Part shown: positions 8,861-16,788 of the stretch, piece after piece
Numbering within the stretch: position 1 is the stretch's first letter
How the letters are laid out: each line of letters opens with the position of its first letter
Source: Bradyrhizobium valentinum
Lineage (GTDB): Bacteria > Pseudomonadota > Alphaproteobacteria > Rhizobiales > Xanthobacteraceae
Reading direction: 5' to 3'
Assembly: GCF_001440405.1 (NCBI RefSeq)
Contig: NZ_LLXX01000169.1
Coordinates: 288 to 33,206 of the forward strand
Length of the DNA: 32,919 nt
Translations under genes and position numbers: made by a program
Notes under the pieces: model-generated
Told to the model about the DNA's origin: nothing
The model's input: only the letters and a program-made list of their open reading frames with translations
Databases searched by the model: none

Positions 8861-9600
8861 CCGCAGTGCTCGAGGTCAGCAACATCAAGAAGAGCTTTGG
8901 GGGCATCAAGGCCGTCGACGGCGTCAGCTTCGACGTGCAGGAGGGCGAGATCCTCGGCCTGATCGGCCCGAACGGCTGCGGCAAGTCCACGCTGTTCAAC
9001 TGCATCCTCGGGCAGCTTGCACCAACGGACGGTGAGGTGAAGGTCGACGGCAAGGTCGTCACCGGGCTGCGGCCGTCGGAGCTTAATCGCCTCGGCGTCA
9101 GCCGCACCTTCCAGCTCCTGCAGGTGTTTCCGAAACTGTCAGTGCGGGAAAATTTGATCCTCGCCGGGCAGGAGCATCAGGGCAACATGATGTCGCGGCT
9201 GTTCGGCCCCTCCGATGCGGGTCTGACCGCGGTGGCCGACCAGATGATCGGCTTCTTCAAGCTCGACCATCTCGCCACCGAAGCTGCGGGCGGCCTGTCC
9301 TACGGCCAGCAGAAGCTGCTTGACGCCGCCATGGCGTTCATGGGCGGTCCGCGGCTGGTGCTGCTCGATGAACCCGCCGGCGGCGTCAACCTCACCATGC
9401 TCGGCGACCTCAAGGAGCGGCTGGCGGCGATCAACCGCGAGAAGCGCGCCACTTTCGTGGTGATCGAGCACAACATGGAGTTCGTGATGTCGCTGTGCAC
9501 CCGCGTGATGGTGATGGCGGAAGGCAAGCTCTTGGCGATGGGCACGCCGGCGGAAGTCCGCGCCAATCCCGCCGTCATTGAAGCCTATCTAGGCCACTGA
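8857..9600 (+). CDS. Branched-chain-type ABC transporter ATP-binding protein (LivG family)
   Basis: This 247-residue ABC ATPase has Walker A GPNGCGKST at 37-45, an atypical signature GLSYGQQK in place of LSGGQ, Walker B LVLLDEP followed by AGGVN, and a switch His in VIEHNMEF. The first ATG overlaps the stop of the permease gene at 8857-8860, which fixes the start. The length and the LivG-type central insertion (REN, then a variable stretch to about residue 135) are normal. It pairs with the LivF-type ATPase that follows after 11 bp. Confidence 0.92.
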   Translation: MTAVLEVSNIKKSFGGIKAVDGVSFDVQEGEILGLIGPNGCGKSTLFNCILGQLAPTDGEVKVDGKVVTGLRPSELNRLGVSRTFQLLQVFPKLSVRENLILAGQEHQGNMMSRLFGPSDAGLTAVADQMIGFFKLDHLATEAAGGLSYGQQKLLDAAMAFMGGPRLVLLDEPAGGVNLTMLGDLKERLAAINREKRATFVVIEHNMEFVMSLCTRVMVMAEGKLLAMGTPAEVRANPAVIEAYLGH

Positions 9601-9611
9601 GGGATCGATCC

Positions 9612-10352
9612 ATGAGCGATACCATCCTGGATGTTCAAGGCCTCGTCGGCGGCTACGGCAAGATGACGATTCTCAATGGCACCAGCTTCTCGGTGCCCGC
9701 GGGCTCCATCACCACCGTGATCGGGCCGAACGGCGCGGGAAAGTCCACGGTATTCAAGGCCATCTTCGGCCTGTTGAAGCTGCGCGAAGGCAGGGTCGTG
9801 TTCAGGGGGCGTGACGTCACCGGGCTAAGCCAGCGCGAACTGCTGACATCGGGCATCTGCTACGTGCCGCAGGGCCGCAATATCTTCCCTGAGCTGTCCG
9901 TGCGCGACAACATCCAGCTCGGCGCCGTCGTGGCAGGACGCGACATCACCGATCTGCCTGATCGGATCGAGGCGGCGCTGGATAAATTCCCGGTGCTGCG
10001 CAAGAAGGCGACGCAGCAAGCTTCCACGCTGTCGGGCGGCGAGCAGAAGCAGCTCGAAGTCGCCCGCGGCCTGCTGCTCAACCCACAACTGGTGCTGATC
10101 GACGAGCCGTCGATCGGGCTTTCGCCATTGATGGTGCAGCAGACCTTCAACATTTTGAAAGACCTTCGCGACCGCGGCGTGTCGATCCTGATGATCGAGC
10201 AGAACGCGCGCTCGGCGCTGGAGATTTCCGACTACGGCGTCGTGCTCGAGCTCGGCCAGACCCGGCTTGTCGACACAGCGCAGCGCGTGCTGAACGATCC
10301 CCGCATCGGGCAATTGTTCCTGGGCGGCGCCATGACGGAAACCGCGGCATGA
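9612..10352 (+). CDS. Branched-chain-type ABC transporter ATP-binding protein (LivF family)
   Basis: This 246-residue ATPase is the second nucleotide-binding subunit of the importer. Walker A is GPNGAGKST, the signature is LSGGEQKQLEVARGL, Walker B is LVLIDEPSIGLSP, and the switch region is MIEQNARSAL (the LivF-type Gln replaces the usual His). GAGGGATCGATCC lies upstream of the ATG. Its stop overlaps the ATG of the dehydroshikimate dehydratase gene (ATGA at 10349-10352), which ties the transporter translationally to shikimate catabolism. That is the best local evidence for the transporter's substrate class. Confidence 0.92.
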   Translation: MSDTILDVQGLVGGYGKMTILNGTSFSVPAGSITTVIGPNGAGKSTVFKAIFGLLKLREGRVVFRGRDVTGLSQRELLTSGICYVPQGRNIFPELSVRDNIQLGAVVAGRDITDLPDRIEAALDKFPVLRKKATQQASTLSGGEQKQLEVARGLLLNPQLVLIDEPSIGLSPLMVQQTFNILKDLRDRGVSILMIEQNARSALEISDYGVVLELGQTRLVDTAQRVLNDPRIGQLFLGGAMTETAA

Positions 10353-12220
10353 ACAAGCGCTCGATCGCCACGGTATCGCTGAGCGGCGCGCTCGATGAAA
10401 AGCTGCGCGCGATCGCTGCGGCCGGCTTCGACACCGTCGAGATCTTCGAGAACGACTTGCTGTCGTTCAGCGGCAGCCCGCGGGACGTCGGCCAGATGTG
10501 CCGGGATCTCGGGCTTTCGATCTGCGCCTTCCAGCCGTTCCGCGATTTCGAGGGCATGCCGGAGCCGCAGCGCGCTCGCAATTTCGCGCGCGCGGAGCGC
10601 AAGTTCGACCTGATGCAGGAGCTGCAGACCGACTTGATGCTGATCTGCAGCAACATTTCGCCGGCCTCGCTCGGCGGCATCGACCGCGCGGCCGCCGATT
10701 TCCGCGAACTGGGTGAATGCGCCGCCGCGCGCGGCTTGCGTGTCGGCTATGAGGCGCTCGCCTGGGGGCTTCACGTCAACGATTACCGCGATGCCTGGGA
10801 GATCGTGCGGCGCGCCGACCACAAGTCGATCGGCATCATTCTCGACAGTTTTCACGCGCTGGCACCGTCGTTTCCGACGATGCCGATTCAGTCGATCCCG
10901 GCCGACAAGATCTTCCTGGTGCAGCTCGCCGACGCGCCGAAACTCGGCCTCGACGTCTTGTCCTGGAGCCGGCATTTCCGCTGCTTCCCGGGTCAGGGCG
11001 ACCTGCCGGTCGCGCGGTTTGTGGAAGCCGTGCTCGCCACCGGCTATGCGGGCCCGCTGTCGCTGGAGATATTCAACGACCAGTTTCGCGCCGGCTCCGC
11101 GGTCCGCACCGCGACCGACGGGCTGCGCTCGCTCATCTTGCTCGAGGATGACGTCCGCGGCGCGGCGCGGGGCGCGCCTGCCATGCCGCTGCAGCCGAGG
11201 GCGCGCAGTCGCGGCGTCGGCTTCATCGAATTCGCCGTCAGCGAAGAAAAAGGCCGCGACCTCGCGGCGCTGTTCGGCCAGCTCGGTTTTCGCAAAACCG
11301 GCGCTCACCGCAGCAAAGATGTCGAACGCTGGTCGCAGGGCCATATTGATCTCGTGATCAATTGCGAACCTGACAGCTTTGCGCATTCGCATTTTGTCGC
11401 GCATGGCTCCGGCGTCTGCGCCATCGCGGTTGACGTCGACGATGCCGGCCGGACCATGGCACGCGCGGAGACGTTGCAGGCGCGGACTTTTTACCAGCCG
11501 GTCGGGCCGGGCGAACTCGAGATTCCCGCGATCCGCGGCGTCGGCGGCAGCCTGCTCTATTTCCTGGAGGATGCCGGCAAGAATTGGGACCTCGATTTCG
11601 AGCCGCTGCGCAGCGATGCGGCCGGTGACCAACTCGATGCCGTCGACCATATCTCGCAGTCGATGCCTTACGACGAGATGCTGTCGTGGCTACTGTTCTA
11701 CACCGGCATACTCGATCTGCAGCGTCTGCCGCAGATGGAGATCGCAGACCCCGTGGGGCTGGTGCAGAGCCAGGCGCTGATCAATGGCAATCAGAGCCTG
11801 CGCGTGGTGCTCAACGGCTCGTCGGCCACCCGCACGCTATCGGCCCGTTTCATCCACGAATTCTTCGGCTCCGGCGTGCAGCACGTCGCGTTCTCCTGCG
11901 GCGATATCTTCGCCGCGGTCGCCGACATGCGCTCGCGCGGTGCGGACTTCCTGAAGATTCCCGACAATTACTACGACGATATCGAAGCCAAATATGGCCT
12001 CGACGCCGCGACCATGGCCGCCCTTCGCGACAACCAGATTCTGTACGACCGTGAAGGCGAGGGCGAATTCTTCCAGGTCTACACCCACGCGTTCGACGAT
12101 CGATTTTTCTTCGAGATCGTCGAGCGCCGCAACTATCACGGCTTCGGCGCCGCCAACGCCGCGATCAGGCTCGCGGCCCAGACCCGGGAATCGCGGCCGC
12201 TGACCATGCCCAAGGCGTGA
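10349..12220 (+). CDS. quiC: 3-dehydroshikimate dehydratase, QuiC-type fusion of TIM barrel and HPPD-like domains
   Basis: This 623-residue protein has two domains. Residues about 1-275 form an AP-endonuclease-2/sugar-phosphate-isomerase TIM barrel that dehydrates 3-dehydroshikimate to protocatechuate. The expected metal-binding set is visible: E135 (GYEALAWG), D166 (IILDSFHA), Q192 (VQLADAP) and E240 (LSLEIFND). Residues about 290-610 form a vicinal-oxygen-chelate domain like 4-hydroxyphenylpyruvate dioxygenase, with its metal triad in AVDHISQS, VQHVAFSC and FFEIVERRN. This architecture matches Pseudomonas QuiC1 as I know it, in which the HPPD-like half has no established role in the dehydration. 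Databases often label it a 4-hydroxyphenylpyruvate dioxygenase, which would mislead. It overlaps the upstream LivF-type gene by 4 bp. Confidence 0.88.
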   Translation: MNKRSIATVSLSGALDEKLRAIAAAGFDTVEIFENDLLSFSGSPRDVGQMCRDLGLSICAFQPFRDFEGMPEPQRARNFARAERKFDLMQELQTDLMLICSNISPASLGGIDRAAADFRELGECAAARGLRVGYEALAWGLHVNDYRDAWEIVRRADHKSIGIILDSFHALAPSFPTMPIQSIPADKIFLVQLADAPKLGLDVLSWSRHFRCFPGQGDLPVARFVEAVLATGYAGPLSLEIFNDQFRAGSAVRTATDGLRSLILLEDDVRGAARGAPAMPLQPRARSRGVGFIEFAVSEEKGRDLAALFGQLGFRKTGAHRSKDVERWSQGHIDLVINCEPDSFAHSHFVAHGSGVCAIAVDVDDAGRTMARAETLQARTFYQPVGPGELEIPAIRGVGGSLLYFLEDAGKNWDLDFEPLRSDAAGDQLDAVDHISQSMPYDEMLSWLLFYTGILDLQRLPQMEIADPVGLVQSQALINGNQSLRVVLNGSSATRTLSARFIHEFFGSGVQHVAFSCGDIFAAVADMRSRGADFLKIPDNYYDDIEAKYGLDAATMAALRDNQILYDREGEGEFFQVYTHAFDDRFFFEIVERRNYHGFGAANAAIRLAAQTRESRPLTMPKA

Positions 12221-12265
12221 CACTTCGGAATGGAAAACAAGAAGACTGAAAAGGGGAGCGAGACA

Positions 12266-14095
12266 ATGTCGATCAAAGGGAAGGGAACGCGTGCGGCACT
12301 GCTGCTCGCCGCCTTCGGTTATCTGACGCCGGCGCTGGCCGATTCGCTTTCCTGCGACGACGGCATCAAGGCCGCCTTTCGCCCGGACGCCGACACAAAG
12401 GTCGTCGCGGTTCGGCTGGTGAAGAAGGGCGAGGAGCTGAAGGCGCCCGACGCGCCGCAGCCGGTGACGGCGGCGGCCGACCTTTGCCTTGTAAAGTTGC
12501 TGGTCGGCCCCGGCGCTACGGCGGAAAAGGACAAGAACGCGCGCTCCTATTCCGAGGGCATCGGCATCGAGGTCTGGCTGCCGACGCATGCGAACTGGAA
12601 CGAGCGCATCCGCAACTATGGCGGCGGCGGATGGGTCGGCGGCGGTCACCGCTATGCCGACAAGATCGGCAGCAAGGTGCCGGCGATCGTCAACGCCAAC
12701 ATCGGTTACGCGTCCGGCACGACGGATGCGGGCCAGCCTTGGTATCAGGATGGCTCGTTCGCGTTTCTGTCCAACGGCAAGATCAACGTGGAAGCGCTTC
12801 GTGACTTCTCCGTGCGGGCGATGGTGGAGCAGGCCGTCAAGACCAAGGCGCTGGTGAACCTCTATTACGGCAAGGCGCCGAAATTTACCTACTATGACGG
12901 CCACTCGCAGGGCGGCCGGCAGGGCATGAAGCTCGTGCAGGAGTATCCCGAACTTTACGATGGCTACATGATCGCGCAGCCGGCGCTGAATATCGCAAAA
13001 TTCGGAACCGCGGGACTGTATCCCCAGATCGTGATGAAGACCGAGCTCGGCTTCACGTCGGCGAACAAGATCGAAGCCGCAGCCTTTGCCGCCAAGGTCG
13101 CCGCCGCCAACAAGCGCGCGGTTGCCGTCTGCGACAAGGCCGGCCTCGGCTTCCTGCTCGATCCATTTGCCTGCGACTACAATCCCGCGCGCGACACCGA
13201 GCTGCTGTGCGCGCGCGAGGCCGGCGAGGGTGTCACCGGAAATAACGCCGACGCCGCCACCTGCATGAGCCTCAAGGAGGCAAATGCGTTGAACCGGATC
13301 TGGTACGGCGCCACCAGCGACGGAAGTTTCGATGTCGCGCAGAGCGCCGACGCACGATCCGGCAAATCGCTCGGCAAGAACCAGCTCTGGTGGACATTCA
13401 CCAAAAGCACCGGCATCGGCAACCTGATCACCAGTGCTTCCGCCTACGGTGTCGCGTTGGCGCTGCAGGATGTCAGCTACGCGCCCGATGCCAGCACGGC
13501 GTCGTCAGGCGAACCGATCACGAACGGCTCGACCAATGTACGCAACAAATGGATGGAGCTGGATTACGCCGGCCTCGCCGACGCCGTGAACAAGGGCGTG
13601 GCGTTGCAGCCGACGCTGTTCAGCGACCTCATCACGGACAAGGCGGACCTTGGCAAGCTGCGCGATCTCGGCCGCAAGGTCGTCGTCCATACCGGCCTTG
13701 TCGACGATGCGATCCCGCCTGCCGGCAACATCAATTATCACGAGCGCGTGGTGGCGGCGATGGGCGGGCATGCCGAGGTGCAGAAGTTCATGCGGATGTA
13801 TTTGCTGCCGGGTTCGGCGCATAGCTCGCAAGGTCGGGCCTATACCGTCGGCGGCAAGAACGACAGCGTTCCGCTGCCGAAACTGCCTGGTAACGCCAAC
13901 CAGACGCCGACGCGCGAGCAGGACCAGTTCTTCACGGCGCTGGTGGATTGGGTCGAGAAGGGCGCCGCGCCCGGCGAAATCCTGCTGACCTCGCGCGACA
14001 AGAGCCTCAGCTATCCCGTCTGCGTCTATCCGCTGCGAACAACGTGGAGCGGCAATGAGGATGCAAAGCAGGCGGCAAGCTATAGCTGCCGGTAG
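12266..14095 (+). CDS. Secreted tannase/feruloyl esterase-family hydrolase
   Basis: This 609-residue alpha/beta hydrolase is of the tannase and feruloyl esterase family. The N-terminus has a signal peptide (basic SIKGKGTR, hydrophobic ALLLAAFGYL, cleavage probably after PALA). The family block NYGGGGWVGGGHR is present. The nucleophile is the Ser of YDGHSQGGRQG, with candidate acid in GLVDDAIPP and base in PGSAHSSQGR. Fungal members have Cys next to Ser and His (a CS-D-HC disulfide), but here those positions read H-S and H-S, so that bridge is absent. The family hydrolyses esters of phenolic acids. With the quinate/shikimate genes nearby, chlorogenate-like or galloyl esters are plausible substrates. 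The frame opens at 12230, but AGGGGAGCG favours the ATG at 12266. Many family members remain uncharacterised, so the substrate is inferred. Confidence 0.85.
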   Translation: MSIKGKGTRAALLLAAFGYLTPALADSLSCDDGIKAAFRPDADTKVVAVRLVKKGEELKAPDAPQPVTAAADLCLVKLLVGPGATAEKDKNARSYSEGIGIEVWLPTHANWNERIRNYGGGGWVGGGHRYADKIGSKVPAIVNANIGYASGTTDAGQPWYQDGSFAFLSNGKINVEALRDFSVRAMVEQAVKTKALVNLYYGKAPKFTYYDGHSQGGRQGMKLVQEYPELYDGYMIAQPALNIAKFGTAGLYPQIVMKTELGFTSANKIEAAAFAAKVAAANKRAVAVCDKAGLGFLLDPFACDYNPARDTELLCAREAGEGVTGNNADAATCMSLKEANALNRIWYGATSDGSFDVAQSADARSGKSLGKNQLWWTFTKSTGIGNLITSASAYGVALALQDVSYAPDASTASSGEPITNGSTNVRNKWMELDYAGLADAVNKGVALQPTLFSDLITDKADLGKLRDLGRKVVVHTGLVDDAIPPAGNINYHERVVAAMGGHAEVQKFMRMYLLPGSAHSSQGRAYTVGGKNDSVPLPKLPGNANQTPTREQDQFFTALVDWVEKGAAPGEILLTSRDKSLSYPVCVYPLRTTWSGNEDAKQAASYSCR

Positions 14096-14101
14096 CTGTC
14101 C

Positions 14102-15814
14102 ATGTGCCGCCGTGGATTATCCGAGGTCTCGCCCGCTTACGACGTTGTCGTGATCGGCGCCGGCGCCGCCGGCATGTCGGCGGCGCTTTTTTCCGCCATT
14201 CAAGGCGCGAAAACGCTGCTGGTCGAGAAGACCGAGTTTGTCGGCGGTACCTCCGCGCTTTCGGCTGGATCGATCTGGATACCCAATACGCGCCACGCAT
14301 CGGCCGCCGGGGCGACCGATAGTGCGGCGAACGTCGAAAAATATCTGCAGCAGATCGTCGGAAACCATGCCGACGCTGCGCTGCGCGCAGCCTTCCTGAA
14401 GGCGGGTCCGGCGGCAATCGAGGTTCTGGAAAATCATTCCGACGTGAAACTACGCGCCTATGCCTGTCATCCCGACTATCGCTCGGAGCTTGAGGGCGCG
14501 GCGCTCGCCGGGCGCGCGCTGGAGCCGTTGCCGTTCGACGGGCGGTTGCTCGGCGAGGCGTTCAAGCTGATCCGTCCGCCATTGCCGGAGTTCACGCTGC
14601 TTGGCGGGATGATGGTCGACAGGATTGATATCGGTCATCTGCTGTCATCGACGAAATCGATCGGATCATTGGTGCATTCCGTACGGCTCGTTGCGCGTTA
14701 CGCGCACGACAAAGCGAGCCATGGCAGGGGCACGCGGCTCGTGATGGGCAATGCGCTGGTTGGCCGGCTTCTGTATTCTTTGATGCGTCAGGACGTGGAT
14801 ATCCTCACCGGTGCATCGCTCGCGAAGATCATCCGGAAGCCCGACGGTCCCGTTACGGCCGCGAGTTTGACCTCGGAGGGAGTCTCGCGCGAGATCGGCG
14901 TCAACGGCGCGCCGATTCTGGCGGGAGGCGGGTTCAACCTTCATGCCGGGCGGCGTCTCGCGGCGCTTGGAACTGAAGCCGGCTGGTCGTCCGTTGCGGC
15001 GGGCTCGAGCGGCGATGCGCAGGACAAGGCCATTGAGATCGGTGCACGCCTTAGCGAGCGCGATGTCAGCGCTGCATTCTGGGCGCCCGCATCGATCCGG
15101 CGGCGGCGCGACGGATCACAAGCGGTCTTTCCGCACTTCGTGCTCGACCGCGCCAAACCGGGGACGCTGGTTGTCGACAGCAACGGGCGTCGGTTCGTCA
15201 ACGAAGCGATCTCCTATCACCAGTTTGCGCTGGAGATGTTGGCGAAGGGAAAATCGGCCATCCCGGCGTTCCTGATCGCGGATGCGGTTTCAGTCCGAAA
15301 GTATGGTCTTGGCATGGTGCGGCCTGGTGGTTGGGGCGCTAGAGCTGCTGTCGCCGACGGCTATCTCAGCGCCGCCGACACCATCGAGCAGCTTGCGCTG
15401 CGATTGAACATCGATCCCGGTCAATTGCGCGAGACGGTCGACAAGATGAACCTGTATGCGCAAACTGGCCTGGATCCCGAATTCGGCAGGGGAAGCACGG
15501 TGTATCAAAATCACAACGGTGATGCTTCTGCAGGCGGGGCCAATCCCAACCTTGGCCGTATCGCGACGGCTCCTTTCTACGCGGTCAGGCTTTATCCTTC
15601 CGATATCGGTACCTCGTCCGGACTTGTCACGGACGAGGCTGCCCGCGTTCTCGATGCCGGCAATCAGCCGATTGCCGGCCTCTACGCTTGCGGCAATGAC
15701 ATGCAGTCGATCATGGGAGGAACCTACCCCGGACCGGGCATCACGCTCGGACCGGCCATCGCGTTTGCCTATATCGCGGCGTCGGACGCGGCTCGGCGCG
15801 TGGGAATCGAATGA
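14102..15814 (+). CDS. FAD-dependent dehydrogenase of the fumarate reductase/3-ketosteroid dehydrogenase family, substrate unknown
   Basis: This 570-residue flavoprotein carries the N-terminal FAD-binding motif DVVVIGAGAAGMSAALFSA at about residues 13-31, then GGTSALSAGSIWIP. At the C-terminus is the family motif GLYACGNDMQSIMGGTYPGPGITLGPA, which closes the flavin site. The family includes 3-ketosteroid 1-dehydrogenase and fumarate reductase-like enzymes that introduce or reduce a double bond beside a carbonyl. There is no twin-arginine signal, so it is probably cytoplasmic. It starts 7 bp after the esterase gene with only a weak ribosome binding site, and its stop overlaps the next start (ATGA at 15811-15814). 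Linkage to a DSD-like TIM-barrel gene suggests work on a hydroaromatic ring, but the substrate cannot be read from sequence. Confidence 0.8.
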   Translation: MCRRGLSEVSPAYDVVVIGAGAAGMSAALFSAIQGAKTLLVEKTEFVGGTSALSAGSIWIPNTRHASAAGATDSAANVEKYLQQIVGNHADAALRAAFLKAGPAAIEVLENHSDVKLRAYACHPDYRSELEGAALAGRALEPLPFDGRLLGEAFKLIRPPLPEFTLLGGMMVDRIDIGHLLSSTKSIGSLVHSVRLVARYAHDKASHGRGTRLVMGNALVGRLLYSLMRQDVDILTGASLAKIIRKPDGPVTAASLTSEGVSREIGVNGAPILAGGGFNLHAGRRLAALGTEAGWSSVAAGSSGDAQDKAIEIGARLSERDVSAAFWAPASIRRRRDGSQAVFPHFVLDRAKPGTLVVDSNGRRFVNEAISYHQFALEMLAKGKSAIPAFLIADAVSVRKYGLGMVRPGGWGARAAVADGYLSAADTIEQLALRLNIDPGQLRETVDKMNLYAQTGLDPEFGRGSTVYQNHNGDASAGGANPNLGRIATAPFYAVRLYPSDIGTSSGLVTDEAARVLDAGNQPIAGLYACGNDMQSIMGGTYPGPGITLGPAIAFAYIAASDAARRVGIE

Positions 15815-16619
15815 TGCCGTCGTTTTCGCTTGCCGCGCTAACCGCGCTCGAACTTGCACCACCCGAATTGATCGACGTCGCCGCCGCCTGCGGCTACGAC
15901 CACGTCGGACTCCGTCTTCTGCCTGCGATGCTCGCGTTGCCTATCCGCTGATGGAAGATGACGCGGCTTTGAGGGAAACCATCGCGCGGCTGGCTGCGAC
16001 TGGTGTGACCGTTGCGGACCTGGAAGTGGTTGCCATCCGGCCGGAGACGGAAATCGCGGCGTTTTCGGCGTTCTTCGAGGCCGGTGCGCGTCTCCGCGCC
16101 AGGCATGTTCTGGTCGCCGCATACGATCCCGACCTGGACCGGTTTGCGGATCGCTTTGCCGGATTTTGCGAGGCTGCGGCGCCCTTTGGCTTGACCGCGG
16201 ATCTCGAGTTCATGCCGTGGACGAGCGTGCCTGATCTTGAGACTGCCGGGCGAATTGTCGAACAGGTTGCGCAAGCAAATGCCGGGGTTCTGGTGGATGC
16301 CCTGCATTTCGACCGGTCGCGAAGCTCGATCGGCGACATCGCAAGGATCCCCTCCGGCAGGTTTCACTATTGGCAATTATGCGACGCCCCGGCCGAACGG
16401 CCGGCGACATCAGAGGAAATGATCCACGCCGCTCGAAATGAGCGGATGTTTCCCGGAGAGGGTGGCCTCGATCTCGTTTCGCTGGCGCGAGCCATGCCGC
16501 CGGATATCGCAATCAGCATCGAGGTCCCGACCGCGACGCTCGCGCGGACGGTGGGTGCTGAGGCGCGGGCCCGGCGCGCACTCGAAGGGGCGAGGCGCAT
16601 CGTCGCGGCGGCGAGGTAA
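15811..16619 (+). pseudogene. Sugar-phosphate-isomerase/epimerase-like TIM-barrel gene, interrupted by a frameshift
   Basis: The first frame starts at the ATG overlapping the FAD gene stop and reads a normal TIM-barrel N-terminus (FSLAALTALELAPPELIDVAAACGYDHVGLRLLP). It then hits TGA at 15949-15951. The rest of the protein continues in another frame from about 15936 (VAYPLMEDDAALRETIARLA) to the stop at 16617-16619. Adding one base near 15928-15936 would restore a continuous protein of about 269 residues. The downstream part keeps the putative metal ligands: Glu in ADLEFMPW, Asp in VLVDALHFD, Gln in YWQLCDAP and Glu in ISIEVPT. These parallel E, D, Q, E of the QuiC barrel, suggesting a related reaction. 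It may be a recent mutation, a sequencing error or, less likely, recoding. Confidence 0.8.
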
Positions 16620-16633
16620 TTGCCTTGGATTCG

Positions 16634-16686
16634 GTTGACAGCCTGCTTATGACGGAAGGTGACACCACATCGTTGTTACTAGGCAC
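16634..16686 (+). pseudogene. Remnant resembling the 5' end of an AHSA1/SRPBCC gene
   Basis: Bases 16645-16686 align with codons near the start of the AHSA1-type gene at 18200 (18214-18256). There are about 35-37 matches in 43, a few substitutions, and about one missing base near 16667-16670. The encoded pieces are L-M-T-E-G-D-T and then V-V-T-R-H, against LKTEGDTHVVVTRH in the intact gene. The short string GTTGAC just upstream is also shared. The similarity stops where the tannase-like fragment begins. It is too short and too broken to encode anything. Confidence 0.55.
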
Positions 16687-16738
16687 GACGTGGAATGGCG
16701 GGGATGCGAAGCAGGCTTCGAGCTATAGCTGCCGGTGA
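16685..16738 (+). pseudogene. Remnant of the 3' end of a tannase/feruloyl esterase paralogue
   Basis: Seventeen codons plus a stop (TTWNGGDAKQASSYSCR) match the C-terminus of the intact esterase gene ending at 14095 (TTWSGNEDAKQAASYSCR), with 14 residues identical and one codon missing. About 44 of 54 bases match, and most differences are at third codon positions. So the fragment comes from a paralogue that diverged while still coding, not from a fresh copy of the local gene. Nothing else of that gene is visible upstream; the fragment begins at the AHSA1-like piece. Confidence 0.75.
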
Positions 16739-16788
16739 GCTGACGGGTTAGGATTGGGTCGTCCGCGGGGCGGAGCACCCGATTACCC

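Noticed and set aside
7972..9600. A 542-residue open frame as a permease-ATPase fusion
   Set aside because: The first 295 residues are a shadow of the LivM-type gene in another frame. The ATPase starts at the ATG at 8857, which overlaps the permease stop.
5753..10352. True branched-chain amino acid importer (livKHMGF)
   Set aside because: The family is correct but the gene names imply a substrate. Overlap with quiC and position after a shikimate dehydrogenase make a hydroaromatic ligand more likely, so no liv symbols were assigned.
10232..11650. A 472-residue minus-strand open frame opposite quiC
   Set aside because: It is antisense to the intact QuiC coding region with all metal ligands; it has no start context or recognisable domain.
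10349..12220. Annotation as 4-hydroxyphenylpyruvate dioxygenase
   Set aside because: The HPPD-like half is only the C-terminal domain. The N-terminal TIM barrel with E135, D166, Q192, E240 and the shikimate/protocatechuate context indicate a QuiC-type dehydroshikimate dehydratase.
15456..16619. A 387-residue open frame covering the end of the FAD gene and the TIM-barrel gene
   Set aside because: Its first part is an out-of-frame reading of the FAD gene (Arg/Ser/Pro-rich). Only the part from about 15936 is real, as the frameshifted second half of the TIM-barrel gene.
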